Part shown: in pieces, positions 15,792 to 24,512 of the stretch
Layout: each line of letters opens with the position of its first letter
Position numbering within the stretch: the first letter of the stretch is position 1
Source of the DNA: JADGNZ01 sp963715895
Lineage (GTDB): Bacteria > Acidobacteriota > Thermoanaerobaculia > Gp7-AA8
DNA length: 64,000 bases
NCBI GenBank assembly: GCA_963715895.1
Contig: OY970284.1
Location: forward strand, 1,674,001-1,738,000
Direction of reading: 5' to 3'
Position numbers and translations under genes: made by a program
Notes under the pieces: generated by a model
The model's database searches: none
Seen by the model: only the letters and a program-made list of their open reading frames with translations
What the model was told of the DNA's origin: nothing

Positions 15792-17164
15792 CCGAGATGA
15801 CCCGCAACCGCGTGCTGATCGTCGATGACGAGCCGGCCATCAGGATGGCCATCCGCCGCTTCCTCACGACGGCGGGGTTCGAGGTCTCGGATGCCGACAA
15901 CCGCGTCTCCGCGCTTGCGCAGGCGCGCAAGGAGCGGCCGGACGCCATCATTCTCGATTACAAGCTCCGCGACTGCACCGCCCTCGATCTGCTGCCGCAA
16001 TTGAAAGCGATCGATGCGTCGGTTGCGGTGATCGTCCTGACCGCGCACGCCAGCGTCGAGCTCGCGGTCAGCGCCATCAAGGAAGGGGCCGAACAGTTCC
16101 TGACCAAACCGGTCGAGCTTCCGACGCTGCTGGTCATCCTCAATCGAACGCTCGATACACAACGCAGCCGCCAGGCCGATCAGGCCGACCGCAAGAAGGA
16201 ATCGCGCGACGTTCTCGATCCCTTCACCGGCACGAGCGCGGCCATTGGCCAGCTCGAGAGCGACGTGAACAAGATCGTCGCAACCGACAGGCCCATTCTG
16301 ATCCAGGGCGAGACCGGGACGGGAAAAGGGATTCTCGCCAACTGGCTGCATCGCAACGGCCGCCGGCGGCAGGAACCGTTCGTCGACCTGAATTGCGCTG
16401 GGTTGTCGAAGGACTTTCTCGAGTCGGAGCTGTTCGGACACGAGCGCGGCGCATTCACCGGCGCGGTGGCGGCGAAACAGGGGCTCTTCGATCTGGCCCA
16501 CCGCGGCACGCTGTTTCTCGATGAGATCGGCGACGTCGACGTGCAGGTCCAGCCGAAGCTGCTGAAAGTCCTCGAGGAGAAACGATTCCGCCGCCTCGGC
16601 GACGTGAAGGACCGCTTCGCCGATGTGCGTCTGATCGCGGCCACGCATCACGACATGAATGTCCTGGTTCGCAGCCGGCGCTTCCGTGAGGATCTCTACT
16701 TCCGGATCAGCACGATCGTCCTGCGCCTGCCGTCTCTGCGCGAGCGTTCCGAGGACATCGCCGTGCTGGCCGCAGACATCCTCGGGCGCGTGGCCCATGA
16801 GCTGGGACGCTCAGGAGTGACGCTGGCCGACAGCGCCATCCGTGCCATGCAGGAGTATCCGTGGCCCGGCAACATCCGCGAGCTGAAGAACGTCCTGGAG
16901 CGGTCGCTGTTGCTGAGCGATCAGAGCGAGATCCGGCGGAGCGATCTCCGTTTTGAATCCCCGTCCGGCGACGGCTCTTCAGACGACACAAGGCTGACGT
17001 TGACCGAGGTGGAGGCTCGCCATATCGCGCGCGTGCTCAAGGAAGAGGAAGGAGTCGTCGACCGCGCCGCCAAACGGCTCGGCATCACCCGCAACACGCT
17101 GTACTACAAGGTGCGCAAGCACCGGATCACGCTGCGCAAGGATCCGAAAGACGAGCTCGAATAG
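15788..17164 (+). CDS. NtrC-family sigma54-dependent response regulator
   Basis: 458 residues. The receiver domain is at 1-125 with phospho-Asp in IILDYKLRD (about 56) and Lys in LTKPVE. The AAA+ domain (about 150-380) has Walker A GETGTGKG (about 174), ELFGHERGAFTGA (the sigma54 contact loop), Walker B GTLFLDEIGDVD and the sensor WPGNIRELKNVLE. A Fis-type helix-turn-helix ends the protein (RAAKRLGITRNTLYYKVRKH). It activates sigma54 promoters when phosphorylated by the coupled kinase. No convincing -24/-12 site was found in its neighbourhood, so the targets may lie elsewhere. Confidence 0.95.
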   Translation: MTEMTRNRVLIVDDEPAIRMAIRRFLTTAGFEVSDADNRVSALAQARKERPDAIILDYKLRDCTALDLLPQLKAIDASVAVIVLTAHASVELAVSAIKEGAEQFLTKPVELPTLLVILNRTLDTQRSRQADQADRKKESRDVLDPFTGTSAAIGQLESDVNKIVATDRPILIQGETGTGKGILANWLHRNGRRRQEPFVDLNCAGLSKDFLESELFGHERGAFTGAVAAKQGLFDLAHRGTLFLDEIGDVDVQVQPKLLKVLEEKRFRRLGDVKDRFADVRLIAATHHDMNVLVRSRRFREDLYFRISTIVLRLPSLRERSEDIAVLAADILGRVAHELGRSGVTLADSAIRAMQEYPWPGNIRELKNVLERSLLLSDQSEIRRSDLRFESPSGDGSSDDTRLTLTEVEARHIARVLKEEEGVVDRAAKRLGITRNTLYYKVRKHRITLRKDPKDELE

Positions 17165-17287
17165 TCCGCGGATGCCTTTAGTATGGCACTGCCCAAAGAT
17201 TCGAAATGCGTGTTTGAAAATTCGAAATACGATCCGGTTCCAAATACCGCCACTCCTGCCTAACCCCTTCACATCACACACGTTGCT

Positions 17288-17339
17288 CCCGTTCTGAAAC
17301 GGGCACAGACCATGGTCCCGCCGTTGCGATAGACGGCGG
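17288..17339 (+). promoter_or_regulatory. Tandem hairpins before response-regulator gene
   Basis: The 177-bp gap 17165-17341 separates the NtrC gene from the next signalling run. Just before the ATG at 17342 there are two hairpins: CCCGTT-CTGA-AACGGG (17288-17303) and CCGCCGT-8 nt-ACGGCGG (17318-17339). The second ends 2 bases before the start codon and no Shine-Dalgarno is visible, so it could mask the start. The sequence AAGATTCGAAATGCG / AAAATTCGAAATACG is also directly repeated at about 17199-17231. Confidence 0.5.
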
Positions 17340-17341
17340 TC

Positions 17342-17734
17342 ATGACACACGGAACAATCCAAAGATCCCGGATGCTGCTCGTCGAAGACGAGCGGGTGGT
17401 TCTGGCCGCCCTCAAGAAGTTCTTCACCCGCGAAGGGTTTCATGTCGATTGCGCCCGCGAGCTGGAAGAAGCGGAAGCGCTCATCGCCACCTCGCACTAC
17501 GACATCGTCATCGCCGATCTCCGCCTCTCCTGGAGTTACGCCGTCGAAGGTCTGGAGATCCTCCGCTTCGTGCGGCATCAATCCCGCGGCACGCGGGTGA
17601 TCGTCCTGACCGCGCACACCACGCCGGAGATTCAGCGCAGCGCCCGTGCTCTCGGCGCCGAGGCCTTTCTGCAGAAGCCGACGCCGCTGCCGGACATCGC
17701 CAAAGCGGTTCACCGCCTGATGGGTGACGCGTGA
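17342..17734 (+). CDS. Single-domain response regulator
   Basis: 130 residues, only a receiver domain. Acidic pocket LLVEDERVV, phospho-Asp in IVIADLRLSW (about 59), Thr in IVLTAHT and Lys in AFLQKPTPLPD. No output domain. It overlaps the EAL gene (start codons at 17731/17734), so it may deliver a phosphorylation signal to the phosphodiesterase or to the chemosensory kinase CheA encoded downstream. Confidence 0.9.
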   Translation: MTHGTIQRSRMLLVEDERVVLAALKKFFTREGFHVDCARELEEAEALIATSHYDIVIADLRLSWSYAVEGLEILRFVRHQSRGTRVIVLTAHTTPEIQRSARALGAEAFLQKPTPLPDIAKAVHRLMGDA

Positions 17735-18525
17735 TGAAGCGCCGCACGCTCCTTCACGACATCCTCGGGCCGGGCGGCCTGTCGATCCTCTTCCAGCCGA
17801 TCTTCGAGATCGCCGGGAGCGAGACGATTCTCTTCGCCCTGGAGGCGCTGGCCCGCGGACCGAAAGACTCGAACGTCGAAAACGCTAACGTCCTCTTCGA
17901 GTACGTGCGCCGCAAAGGGAAGGAGGTCGAGGTCGACCGGGCCTGCATCGCCCGTGCGATTGCGTCCGGGTCGACCGTTCCGGGGTCGCCGGCCATCTCG
18001 GTGAACGTCCATGCTTCGACGCTCGAGCGCGATCCGCAATTCACCGACTTCCTCGTCGAAACCTGCAGCACGCACGACATGCCGGTCTCGCGGGTGATCC
18101 TCGAGATCGTCGAGCAGCAGAAATTCTGGGACGAGCGGGCCTTCTTCGATGCGCTCTACGAGTTGCGGGCCATGGGAGTGCGCATCGCCCTCGACGACAT
18201 CGGTATCGGCTACTCCAGCCACCGCATGCTGGTGGAAGTCCGGCCCGAGCTCTTCAAGATCGACCGCTACTTCATCACCGACTGCAGCGGGAAATCCTCC
18301 TCCCGCGCCGCCATCGAGTCGATCGTCCTGCTGGCCTCCCGCCTTGACGGACGCGTCGTCGCCGAAGGCATCGAGACCATCGCCGATTTCGAGACCGTCA
18401 CGTCGCTCGGCATCGATCTCGTGCAGGGCTACTACTTCGGCCGACCTTCCGCGCCGCTTTCACTCGGCGCTCCAACCATCCACCGCGAACCCTACACAAC
18501 AACCAGACAGGAGCCAGGCGCATGA
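17731..18525 (+). CDS. EAL-domain c-di-GMP phosphodiesterase
   Basis: 264 residues, a stand-alone EAL domain. The start is GTG at 17731 (GTGA overlap) or the next ATG. Signature residues are present: LEALARG (EAL), SVNVHAST (Asn), ILEIVEQQ (Glu), IALDDIGIGYSS (the DDFG loop, here DDIG), LFKIDRYFI (Lys), VVAEGIET (Glu) and VQGYYFGRP (Gln). Catalysis is therefore plausible despite Phe to Ile in the DD loop. It probably lowers c-di-GMP under control of the flanking response regulators. Confidence 0.9.
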   Translation: MMKRRTLLHDILGPGGLSILFQPIFEIAGSETILFALEALARGPKDSNVENANVLFEYVRRKGKEVEVDRACIARAIASGSTVPGSPAISVNVHASTLERDPQFTDFLVETCSTHDMPVSRVILEIVEQQKFWDERAFFDALYELRAMGVRIALDDIGIGYSSHRMLVEVRPELFKIDRYFITDCSGKSSSRAAIESIVLLASRLDGRVVAEGIETIADFETVTSLGIDLVQGYYFGRPSAPLSLGAPTIHREPYTTTRQEPGA

Positions 18526-18905
18526 GCCGAAAAAAGATTCTTCTCGTCGATGACTCGTCAACGATCCTCATGATGGAAAAGTTCATTCTCAGAAACGGTC
18601 CCTACGATCTCGTCACGGCAACGAATGGCGAGGAAGGCGTGCGGAAGGCGGCGGAGCATCTCCCCGATCTGATCCTTCTCGACGTGATCATGCCGAAGAT
18701 GGGCGGCTTCGAAGCCTGCCGCCTGATCCGCGACGCCGAAGAGACCAGGTCGATCCCCATCATCATGGTCACCACCCGCGGCGAAGCCGCCAACGTGGAA
18801 GCCGGCTGGGCGAACGGCTGCACCGACTACGTCACCAAGCCGATCAACTCCATCGAGCTGCTGGCCAAAGTCCGCAACTTCCTCGACGACGGAGCGTGCC
18901 AGTGA
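18522..18905 (+). CDS. Response regulator of PilG/CheY type
   Basis: 127 residues, receiver only. DDSSTILMMEKFILRN pocket, phospho-Asp in LILLDVIMPKMGGFEACR (about 53), Thr in IIMVTTRG and Lys in DYVTKPINSIELLAKVRNFL. It overlaps the EAL gene by 4 bases (ATGA) and the GAF gene by 4 bases. The pattern is that of PilG/PatA-like regulators that serve as CheA phosphate acceptors in alternative chemosensory systems. Confidence 0.92.
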   Translation: MSRKKILLVDDSSTILMMEKFILRNGPYDLVTATNGEEGVRKAAEHLPDLILLDVIMPKMGGFEACRLIRDAEETRSIPIIMVTTRGEAANVEAGWANGCTDYVTKPINSIELLAKVRNFLDDGACQ

Positions 18906-19744
18906 GCGCCGAGGAGAAGAACCGCGCCTACATCACCGTCGTGCAGGAAGAACTGCAGCAGTACACGCAGGGCCTGCTTCGCGAGAACGAAAAGCTCCGG
19001 GCCATGGCCACCGCGCTCGAGAGTGACAAACGCCGGCTGGAGCTGGAGATCATCGAGGCGCGCGTCGTCCTCCAGCAGAAGGAAGAGCTGCGCCGGGCCG
19101 CGGAGACCTTCGAAGGCAGGCGCATGGAAATGCTCATGCAACTGGAGAAGGCACGTCACGACTGCGAAGTGGCCACGCAGGAGCTGGACCGGCTTCGGGC
19201 GCGCTTCGACGACGTCGAACACGAAAACGAGACGTACGCCGCGCAGTACCACCAGATCGAGGTCCACAGCAGCAACCTTTCCAATCTCTACGTGGCTTCC
19301 TACCAACTGCACGCCAGCGTGGAGCGGGATGCGGTGCTGAGCACCATCCAGGAGATCGTGGTCAACCTCATCGGTTCCGAGGAGGTGGCGATCTTTGAAT
19401 TTCACGAGGAGGCGGGCGAGTTCCGGCTGGCTTCATCGTTCGGCGTGGAGAACTCGCGTCTGAAAAGTTTCAAGGCCGGCAGCGGTCCGATCGGCAGTCG
19501 GCTGCTCAGCGGCGAAGTATTCGTCAACGATCACGTCGCCGGTGGCGAAGACAAGCTCACCGCCTGCGTGCCGCTGCGGATCGGCGACCGCGTCACGGGC
19601 GCCATCCTCGTGTTCCGACTGCTCGAGCACAAACAGGCCTTGCAGCCGGTCGATCATGAGCTGTTCGAGCTGTTGGGCATCCACGCCTCCACCGCCCTCT
19701 ACTGCGCCAACCTCCACGAAGCGACGATTCTCGCGGTGCACTGA
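18902..19744 (+). CDS. Coiled-coil GAF-domain protein
   Basis: 280 residues from the GTG at 18902, chosen for its GTGA overlap with the preceding stop; a GTG six bases upstream is also possible. Residues 10-115 are a long coiled coil rich in Glu/Lys/Leu (EELQQYTQGLLRENEKLRAM onward). Residues about 130-275 are a GAF domain (YQLHASVERDAVLSTIQEIV, ACVPLRIGDRVTGAILVFR). No catalytic domain. Likely a cytoplasmic sensor or adaptor of the chemosensory array. The next gene starts in the TGATG overlap. Confidence 0.85.
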   Translation: MSAEEKNRAYITVVQEELQQYTQGLLRENEKLRAMATALESDKRRLELEIIEARVVLQQKEELRRAAETFEGRRMEMLMQLEKARHDCEVATQELDRLRARFDDVEHENETYAAQYHQIEVHSSNLSNLYVASYQLHASVERDAVLSTIQEIVVNLIGSEEVAIFEFHEEAGEFRLASSFGVENSRLKSFKAGSGPIGSRLLSGEVFVNDHVAGGEDKLTACVPLRIGDRVTGAILVFRLLEHKQALQPVDHELFELLGIHASTALYCANLHEATILAVH

Positions 19745-20247
19745 TGACAGCGCTCAATTCAATCGATCACACACCGGCGATGGACGCATCCGAGAAACTG
19801 CGCACGGTCTATCTCTATCCCGGCCAGCTCTTCACCGCCAGCCAGCCGGTCATGGTCTCCACGATCCTGGGCTCGTGCGTGGCCGTCTGTCTCTGGGATG
19901 CCGACGCATCGCTGGCCGGCATCAATCACTATCTGCTGCCGAGCGATCCGGTGCGCGGCCATTCCGACCTTCGCTACGGCAACATCGCCATCGAGCGGCT
20001 GATCGACGAAATGGTCTCGGCCGGTGCGAAGAAGGCCAGGCTTGTGGCGAAGCTCGTGGGAGGCGCGTCGCTCCTCGGCAACGCCGTCACCACGCGCCTG
20101 TCGATCGGCGATCAGAACGTGGCCGTGGCCCGCCAGGCCATGGAAAAGCACGGCATCCCCATCAACGCCGAGCAGACCGGCGGCCTGCGCGGCCGGAAGC
20201 TCCTCTTCCACACCGGCAACGGCTGCGCCTACAGCAAGGAAATCTGA
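19744..20247 (+). CDS. cheD: Chemoreceptor glutamine deamidase CheD
   Basis: 167 residues. The CheD catalytic Cys sits in TILGSCVAVCLWD, followed by the conserved His in GINHYLLP and Thr/Ser residues around RYGNIAIERLIDEM and KLVGGAS. CheD deamidates Gln residues on methyl-accepting receptors and in some species also interacts with a CheC-type phosphatase, which is not seen here. It overlaps the GAF gene at TGATG and precedes cheA by 2 bases. Confidence 0.93.
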   Translation: MTALNSIDHTPAMDASEKLRTVYLYPGQLFTASQPVMVSTILGSCVAVCLWDADASLAGINHYLLPSDPVRGHSDLRYGNIAIERLIDEMVSAGAKKARLVAKLVGGASLLGNAVTTRLSIGDQNVAVARQAMEKHGIPINAEQTGGLRGRKLLFHTGNGCAYSKEI

Positions 20248-20249
20248 CG

Positions 20250-21881
20250 ATGAGCACCTTTACTCTTGACGACAACGATCGCCAGCAGCTCATCGACGCA
20301 TTCGTCGCCGAAACCGATGACGTCCTCGACGAGGTCGAGCAGTTGCTTCTCCGTCTCGAACAGACTCCCGACGACGACGCACTGCTGCAGGAGATTTTCC
20401 GCGGCATCCATACTCTGAAAGGGAACGCCGGCTGCCTCCAGTTCGACGACCTCACCCAGTTCGCGCACGTCATGGAGGAGCTGCTGGACGGGATGCGCGA
20501 AGGGCGCATCGACGCCAATGCCGCGGGCGTGAGCCAGCTTCTCGAAGCGGTCGACGCACTGCGCGATATCGCCGTCCGCTCGGTCAACGGCAACGGAGCG
20601 CCGACGCAACCGCAGGAGGAATTGCTGCTCCTTCTCGCGGCCTGGGCCGGAAGCGCCATTGCCAGCAATCAGAACGCCGGGAGAGACGCAGGCATGCAGC
20701 AGCGGCCGTCCGCTGCCCGCTCGGCGCGCTCGCTCCGCGTCGGCGTCGACAAGCTGGACCGCATGCTCGACCTTGCCGGCGAGATCGCCACAGTGCGCGG
20801 CAACGTCCGGCAGCTCGTGGAAGAAACCAGCCGCGACGAGAAGACGCTCGACGCCGTCCGCGAGCTCGACCGCCTCAGCTTCGATCTGCAGGAGGCGATC
20901 ATGAACGTGCGCCTGGTGCCGGTCGGCCCATCCCTGCGTCACTTCCACCGCATCGTGCGCGACCTCGCCGCCTCGCAGGGGAAGCGAGCCATGCTCGTGC
21001 TGGAAGGGGAGGACGTCGAAGTCGATACCACCGTGATCGAGCACTTGAAGGATCCGATCACGCACATGATCCGCAACGCCATCGACCACGGCCTCGAAGA
21101 ACCGCGGACGCGTATCGCCCGCGGCAAGAACGTCGCCGGCACCATCCGCATCACCGCCCTCCATCAGTCGGGCGGCATCACCTTCCGCCTCTCCGATGAC
21201 GGCGCGGGTCTCAACGAGACCAGCATCGCCGAACGCGCCCGCGTCCTCGGATTCGATCCCGAGCGGCTCACGCGCCAGGAGCTCTGGAACATGACCCTTC
21301 GTCCCGGTTTCTCTACCGCGGCCGAAGTCACTGACCTCTCCGGCCGCGGTGTCGGCATGGACGTCGTGCGGCGCAACGTGGAATCGCTGCGCGGGACGCT
21401 GACCATCGACTCGCAGCCGGGCCTTGGGACGACGATCGACATCCGCCTGCCGCTGACGGTCGCCGTCATCGACGGCTTCGCGGTTGGTGTCGGCGATGAA
21501 ACCTACGTCATCCCCATCGACACGATCGTCGAATGCACGGAGATGCCGGAGAACCCGGAACGCCTTTCTACAGGTGTGATCGACCTTCGCGGTACACCTC
21601 TCCCCTTCCTCCGCATCCAGAGCATCTTCGGCCTCGATGCCGGCGCCGATGAGCGCGAGAACGTCGTGGTCGTCGAGCACGAGCACGGCCGCGCCGGAAT
21701 CGTCGTCGACAAGCTTTTTGGCAGCAGCCAGGTGGTCATGAAACCGATGGGCCGCTTCCTTCGCCAGGTTCCCGGCGTGGCCGGCTCGTCCATCCTCGGA
21801 AACGGCCGTGTGGCCCTGATCCTCGACGTGCAGGAAATCATCCGCCGCGCCGCCGATGCTCACGCGGGGAGTCAATCGTGA
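20250..21881 (+). CDS. cheA: Chemotaxis histidine kinase CheA
   Basis: 543 residues from the ATG at 20250. The Hpt domain (about 1-110) has the phospho-acceptor His in GIHTLKGNAGCL (about 54). A typical P2 CheY-binding domain appears to be missing; a short linker leads to P3 (RVGVDKLDRMLDLAGEIATV, about 160). P4 kinase follows with MIRNAIDHGLEEP, DDGAGL and GRGVGMDVVRRNVESLRG, then the P5 CheW-like domain (about 405-535). The core kinase of the locus, coupled to the MCP through CheW. A basic 32-codon ORF overlaps its stop. Confidence 0.95.
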   Translation: MSTFTLDDNDRQQLIDAFVAETDDVLDEVEQLLLRLEQTPDDDALLQEIFRGIHTLKGNAGCLQFDDLTQFAHVMEELLDGMREGRIDANAAGVSQLLEAVDALRDIAVRSVNGNGAPTQPQEELLLLLAAWAGSAIASNQNAGRDAGMQQRPSAARSARSLRVGVDKLDRMLDLAGEIATVRGNVRQLVEETSRDEKTLDAVRELDRLSFDLQEAIMNVRLVPVGPSLRHFHRIVRDLAASQGKRAMLVLEGEDVEVDTTVIEHLKDPITHMIRNAIDHGLEEPRTRIARGKNVAGTIRITALHQSGGITFRLSDDGAGLNETSIAERARVLGFDPERLTRQELWNMTLRPGFSTAAEVTDLSGRGVGMDVVRRNVESLRGTLTIDSQPGLGTTIDIRLPLTVAVIDGFAVGVGDETYVIPIDTIVECTEMPENPERLSTGVIDLRGTPLPFLRIQSIFGLDAGADERENVVVVEHEHGRAGIVVDKLFGSSQVVMKPMGRFLRQVPGVAGSSILGNGRVALILDVQEIIRRAADAHAGSQS

Positions 21882-21976
21882 GCTCATTGAAGAGATTTTT
21901 CCATCGCCTTCTGGCGATGGTCATCCCACGCCGCATCCGCAAACGACGACGGATCACAGTGAACTACCTGCTGTGA
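21878..21976 (+). CDS. Very basic 32-residue ORF after cheA
   Basis: GTG at 21878 overlaps the cheA stop (GTGA); stop at 21976. The product is short and strongly basic (MSSLKRFFHRLLAMVIPRRI then RKRRRITVNYLL) with an amphipathic first half. No family is known. It sits in the only real gap between cheA and the TonB-family gene. Coupling argues for translation, but an ORF this short can arise by chance, and a hairpin (ATCGCC...GGCGAT) overlaps it. Confidence 0.35.
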   Translation: MSSLKRFFHRLLAMVIPRRIRKRRRITVNYLL

Positions 21977-22011
21977 CCTCTCAAATCCATCCATTACAAC
22001 AGGAGACGCAC

Positions 22012-22707
22012 ATGTTGAGTCATTCGAAAGTCGTACTACGTGTATTTGCAGTGTCGTTTCTCTTCCTGGGATGCATCGGCACAGCCTCTGCCGCGGCATT
22101 GTCCGCCGACAAATGGCGAGGTGATGTAAGTCAGAGCGCGGCCACTCTTCGTGCGGGCCATTACGCCAACTCGCTGACGGTCATCGACCACGTCCTCTCC
22201 GATATGGTGGCGCAACTCGGCTCCGGCGGGGCTGATGATGAAATGCTCGCCACCGTGCTGACGTACAAGGCGCTGGCAAACGCCGGGCTCGGAAAGGTCG
22301 ACGACGCTCTCTGGTATTGGTATATCGCCCAGGAGATCTCGCCGGCAGCGGTGAAGAGCGATCTTTCCTCCTTCGGCGCCCCCGGTGATTTTCTCAAGCG
22401 GCACCCGTTTTCCGTTACGGAGCCGACCACTCGCGGAAAGGTCATTCCCGCGCGTGTCGTCAAGCAGGTGCTGCCGAAGTTTCCGGCCGGTGCGTCAAAG
22501 TTTGGAATCGCCGGCGACCTCGTGGTGCAGATCATCATCGATAAGAACGGCCAGCCGACGCTGCCGCACATTGTACGTCCGCTTCCCGCGCCGACGTTGT
22601 CGTTTGTCGCGCTCGAGGCCCTGAGACATTGGCAATTCTCTCCCGCCGAGAGCAACGGCACACCGATCTCCATGGCCTTCGCCCTCACCGTCCACTACAA
22701 ACTTTAA
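22012..22707 (+). CDS. TonB-family C-terminal domain protein in che locus
   Basis: 231 residues from the ATG at 22012, preceded by AGGAG. A signal peptide or lipoprotein-like N-terminus (FAVSFLFLGCIGTASA). About 30-135 is helical, tetratricopeptide-like in feel (LRAGHYANSLTVIDHVLSDM, LATVLTYKALANAGLGKVDD). About 145-230 is a TonB C-terminal domain (VLPKFPAGASKFGIAGDLVV, QIIIDKNGQP, ALRHWQFSPAESNG). Its place between cheA and the MCP is unusual; it might link periplasmic or outer-membrane state to the receptor. That is inference. Confidence 0.78.
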   Translation: MLSHSKVVLRVFAVSFLFLGCIGTASAAALSADKWRGDVSQSAATLRAGHYANSLTVIDHVLSDMVAQLGSGGADDEMLATVLTYKALANAGLGKVDDALWYWYIAQEISPAAVKSDLSSFGAPGDFLKRHPFSVTEPTTRGKVIPARVVKQVLPKFPAGASKFGIAGDLVVQIIIDKNGQPTLPHIVRPLPAPTLSFVALEALRHWQFSPAESNGTPISMAFALTVHYKL

Positions 22708-22745
22708 TCAATAACCGCTCATTGCGAGCACGAATAGGAGAAGTC

Positions 22746-24503
22746 ATGTTCAACAACTGGAAAATCGGGAAACGGCTGGCGTTCGCGTTCGGAATCAGCA
22801 TCCTTCTGATGGCGGTGGTCGCCATGGCAGGCTTCTGGGGGCTTTCACAGACAGTTCAAACGACGTACTCGATCCTGCACCATGACGCCAAGCTGATGGA
22901 ACAGGCCTCACAGGCACAGGCCAACGGTCTCGAGCTCAGGCGCTATGAGAAGGACTCCTTCCTCAACATCGGTGATGATCAGAAAGAATCGGACTATGCG
23001 GGCAAATGGGACAAGGAGCACGCCGACCTGATCGAGAATCTCAATACGCTCGACCAGACCGTCACGCTTCCGGAGGACAAGGAGATGCTGCGCGTTCTTC
23101 GCGCTGACCTTTCCACCTACACCATCGGCTTCCAGTCGGTGAAGCAGCAGATTTCCGATAAGAGCATCAAGACCGCCGCGGCCGCGAATGCGGCGATGTT
23201 GCCGTTCAAGGACGACATCCGCCGGATGGACACTGCCCTCGAGGACTTCGCCGGCAAGAACGTCGAGCGCATGAACTCCAAAGAGAAGGTTGTCCTCGAT
23301 TCCGAGACCCGGACCCGCGGCACGATGTGGATCGTCGTGATCGCCGGAATCGTCCTCGTTTCGGTGATGACCATTGCTGTAACCCGTAGCATCGCTCAGC
23401 CGATTCTCAAGGTGGTCGACATCGCTGAGAAGCTCGCCGAGGGGCAGTCGGACTTCGAGATTGAAGCGCGGGGCAAGGACGAGACCGGGCTCCTCATGGC
23501 TGCTATGAAGAAGATGATCGACTCGAACAACGAGATGGTCGCCGCCGCGACCGGAATCGCCTCGGGCGATCTCCGCGTCCGCGTTACGCCGCGCTCGCAG
23601 CGCGACGTCCTCGGTACGGCCCTGGCGAACATGATCGAGCGTCTGACCGAGATCATCGGCGAAGTCCGCAGCGGCGCCTCTTCACTCACCGTCGCTTCCT
23701 CGCAGATCTCCGCCAGCGCGCAGTCGCTCTCGCAAGGCACCAGCGAGCAGGCCTCATCGGTCGAGGAGACGACCTCGAGCCTGCAGGAGATGAGCGCCTC
23801 CATCACTCAGAACGCCGAGAACAGCGGCCAGATGGAAACGATGGCCGTCAAGGGAACCAACGACGTCGAGGAGAGCGCGCAGGCGGTCAAGCAGTCAGTC
23901 GAAGCAATGACGAAGATCGCGCAGAAAATCTCCATCATCGAAGAGATCGCCTACCAGACCAACCTTCTCGCCCTGAACGCTGCCATCGAGGCGGCGCGCG
24001 CCGGTGAGCACGGACGCGGCTTCGCTGTCGTCGCCACCGAGGTGCGCAAACTCGCCGAGCGCAGCCAGACCGCGGCGAAGGACATCGGCGAGCTGGCCGG
24101 TTCCAGCGTCGACGTCGCGCAGCGCTCCGGACGCCTCCTGACCGATCTCGTGCCCACCATCCGCAAGACCGCCGATCTCGTGCGCGAAGTCACCGCAGCA
24201 TCGATCGAGCAGTCCGGCGGCGTAGCGCAGATCAATCGCGCCATGACCCTGGTCGATCAGGTCACGCAGCGCAACGCCTCGGCATCCGAAGAGCTGGCGT
24301 CGACCGCGGAGGAGATGTCCTCGCAGGCCGAGGCCCTTCAGCAGACGATCGCCTACTTCAAGACTACCGGCGGGCATGACGTCGTGGCTCCGCGTCGCGA
24401 GACGCCGGCCTCGGTTACGCCGTTCCGTGGCTCGCGTCTCCTTTCGGCCGACGCCGCACGCAGCGCCGCTCCCGCCGCCTTCGTCGACTACACGCATTTC
24501 TAG
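22746..24503 (+). CDS. Methyl-accepting chemotaxis protein
   Basis: 585 residues. Membrane helix about 9-31, periplasmic four-helix-bundle sensor (about 32-190, with EKDSFLNIGDDQKES), second helix about 197-218 (MWIVVIAGIVLVSVMTIAVT), HAMP (about 218-270), methylation helices and the kinase-contact hairpin IAYQTNLLALNAAIEAARAG (about 400). The C-terminus ends FVDYTHF rather than the NWETF-type CheR tether. It has its own ribosome binding site (AGGAG) and is followed by cheW after 9 bases. The single receptor of the locus, so probably the dedicated input of this CheA. Confidence 0.95.
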   Translation: MFNNWKIGKRLAFAFGISILLMAVVAMAGFWGLSQTVQTTYSILHHDAKLMEQASQAQANGLELRRYEKDSFLNIGDDQKESDYAGKWDKEHADLIENLNTLDQTVTLPEDKEMLRVLRADLSTYTIGFQSVKQQISDKSIKTAAAANAAMLPFKDDIRRMDTALEDFAGKNVERMNSKEKVVLDSETRTRGTMWIVVIAGIVLVSVMTIAVTRSIAQPILKVVDIAEKLAEGQSDFEIEARGKDETGLLMAAMKKMIDSNNEMVAAATGIASGDLRVRVTPRSQRDVLGTALANMIERLTEIIGEVRSGASSLTVASSQISASAQSLSQGTSEQASSVEETTSSLQEMSASITQNAENSGQMETMAVKGTNDVEESAQAVKQSVEAMTKIAQKISIIEEIAYQTNLLALNAAIEAARAGEHGRGFAVVATEVRKLAERSQTAAKDIGELAGSSVDVAQRSGRLLTDLVPTIRKTADLVREVTAASIEQSGGVAQINRAMTLVDQVTQRNASASEELASTAEEMSSQAEALQQTIAYFKTTGGHDVVAPRRETPASVTPFRGSRLLSADAARSAAPAAFVDYTHF

Positions 24504-24512
24504 GAGGCGGCC

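Noticed and set aside
15476..16798. 440-codon minus-strand ORF opposite the NtrC gene
   Set aside because: It is the antisense frame of a well-supported sigma54 regulator, has no domain signature and a composition typical of GC-rich shadow frames.
17178..17200. Sigma54 promoter (TGGCAC) upstream of the response regulator
   Set aside because: TGGCAC is followed at the right spacing by AAAG instead of TTGC; the -12 element is missing.
19542..20249. N-terminal extension of cheA
   Set aside because: It is antisense-like low-complexity sequence overlapping the GAF and cheD genes; the Hpt domain starts at the ATG at 20250.
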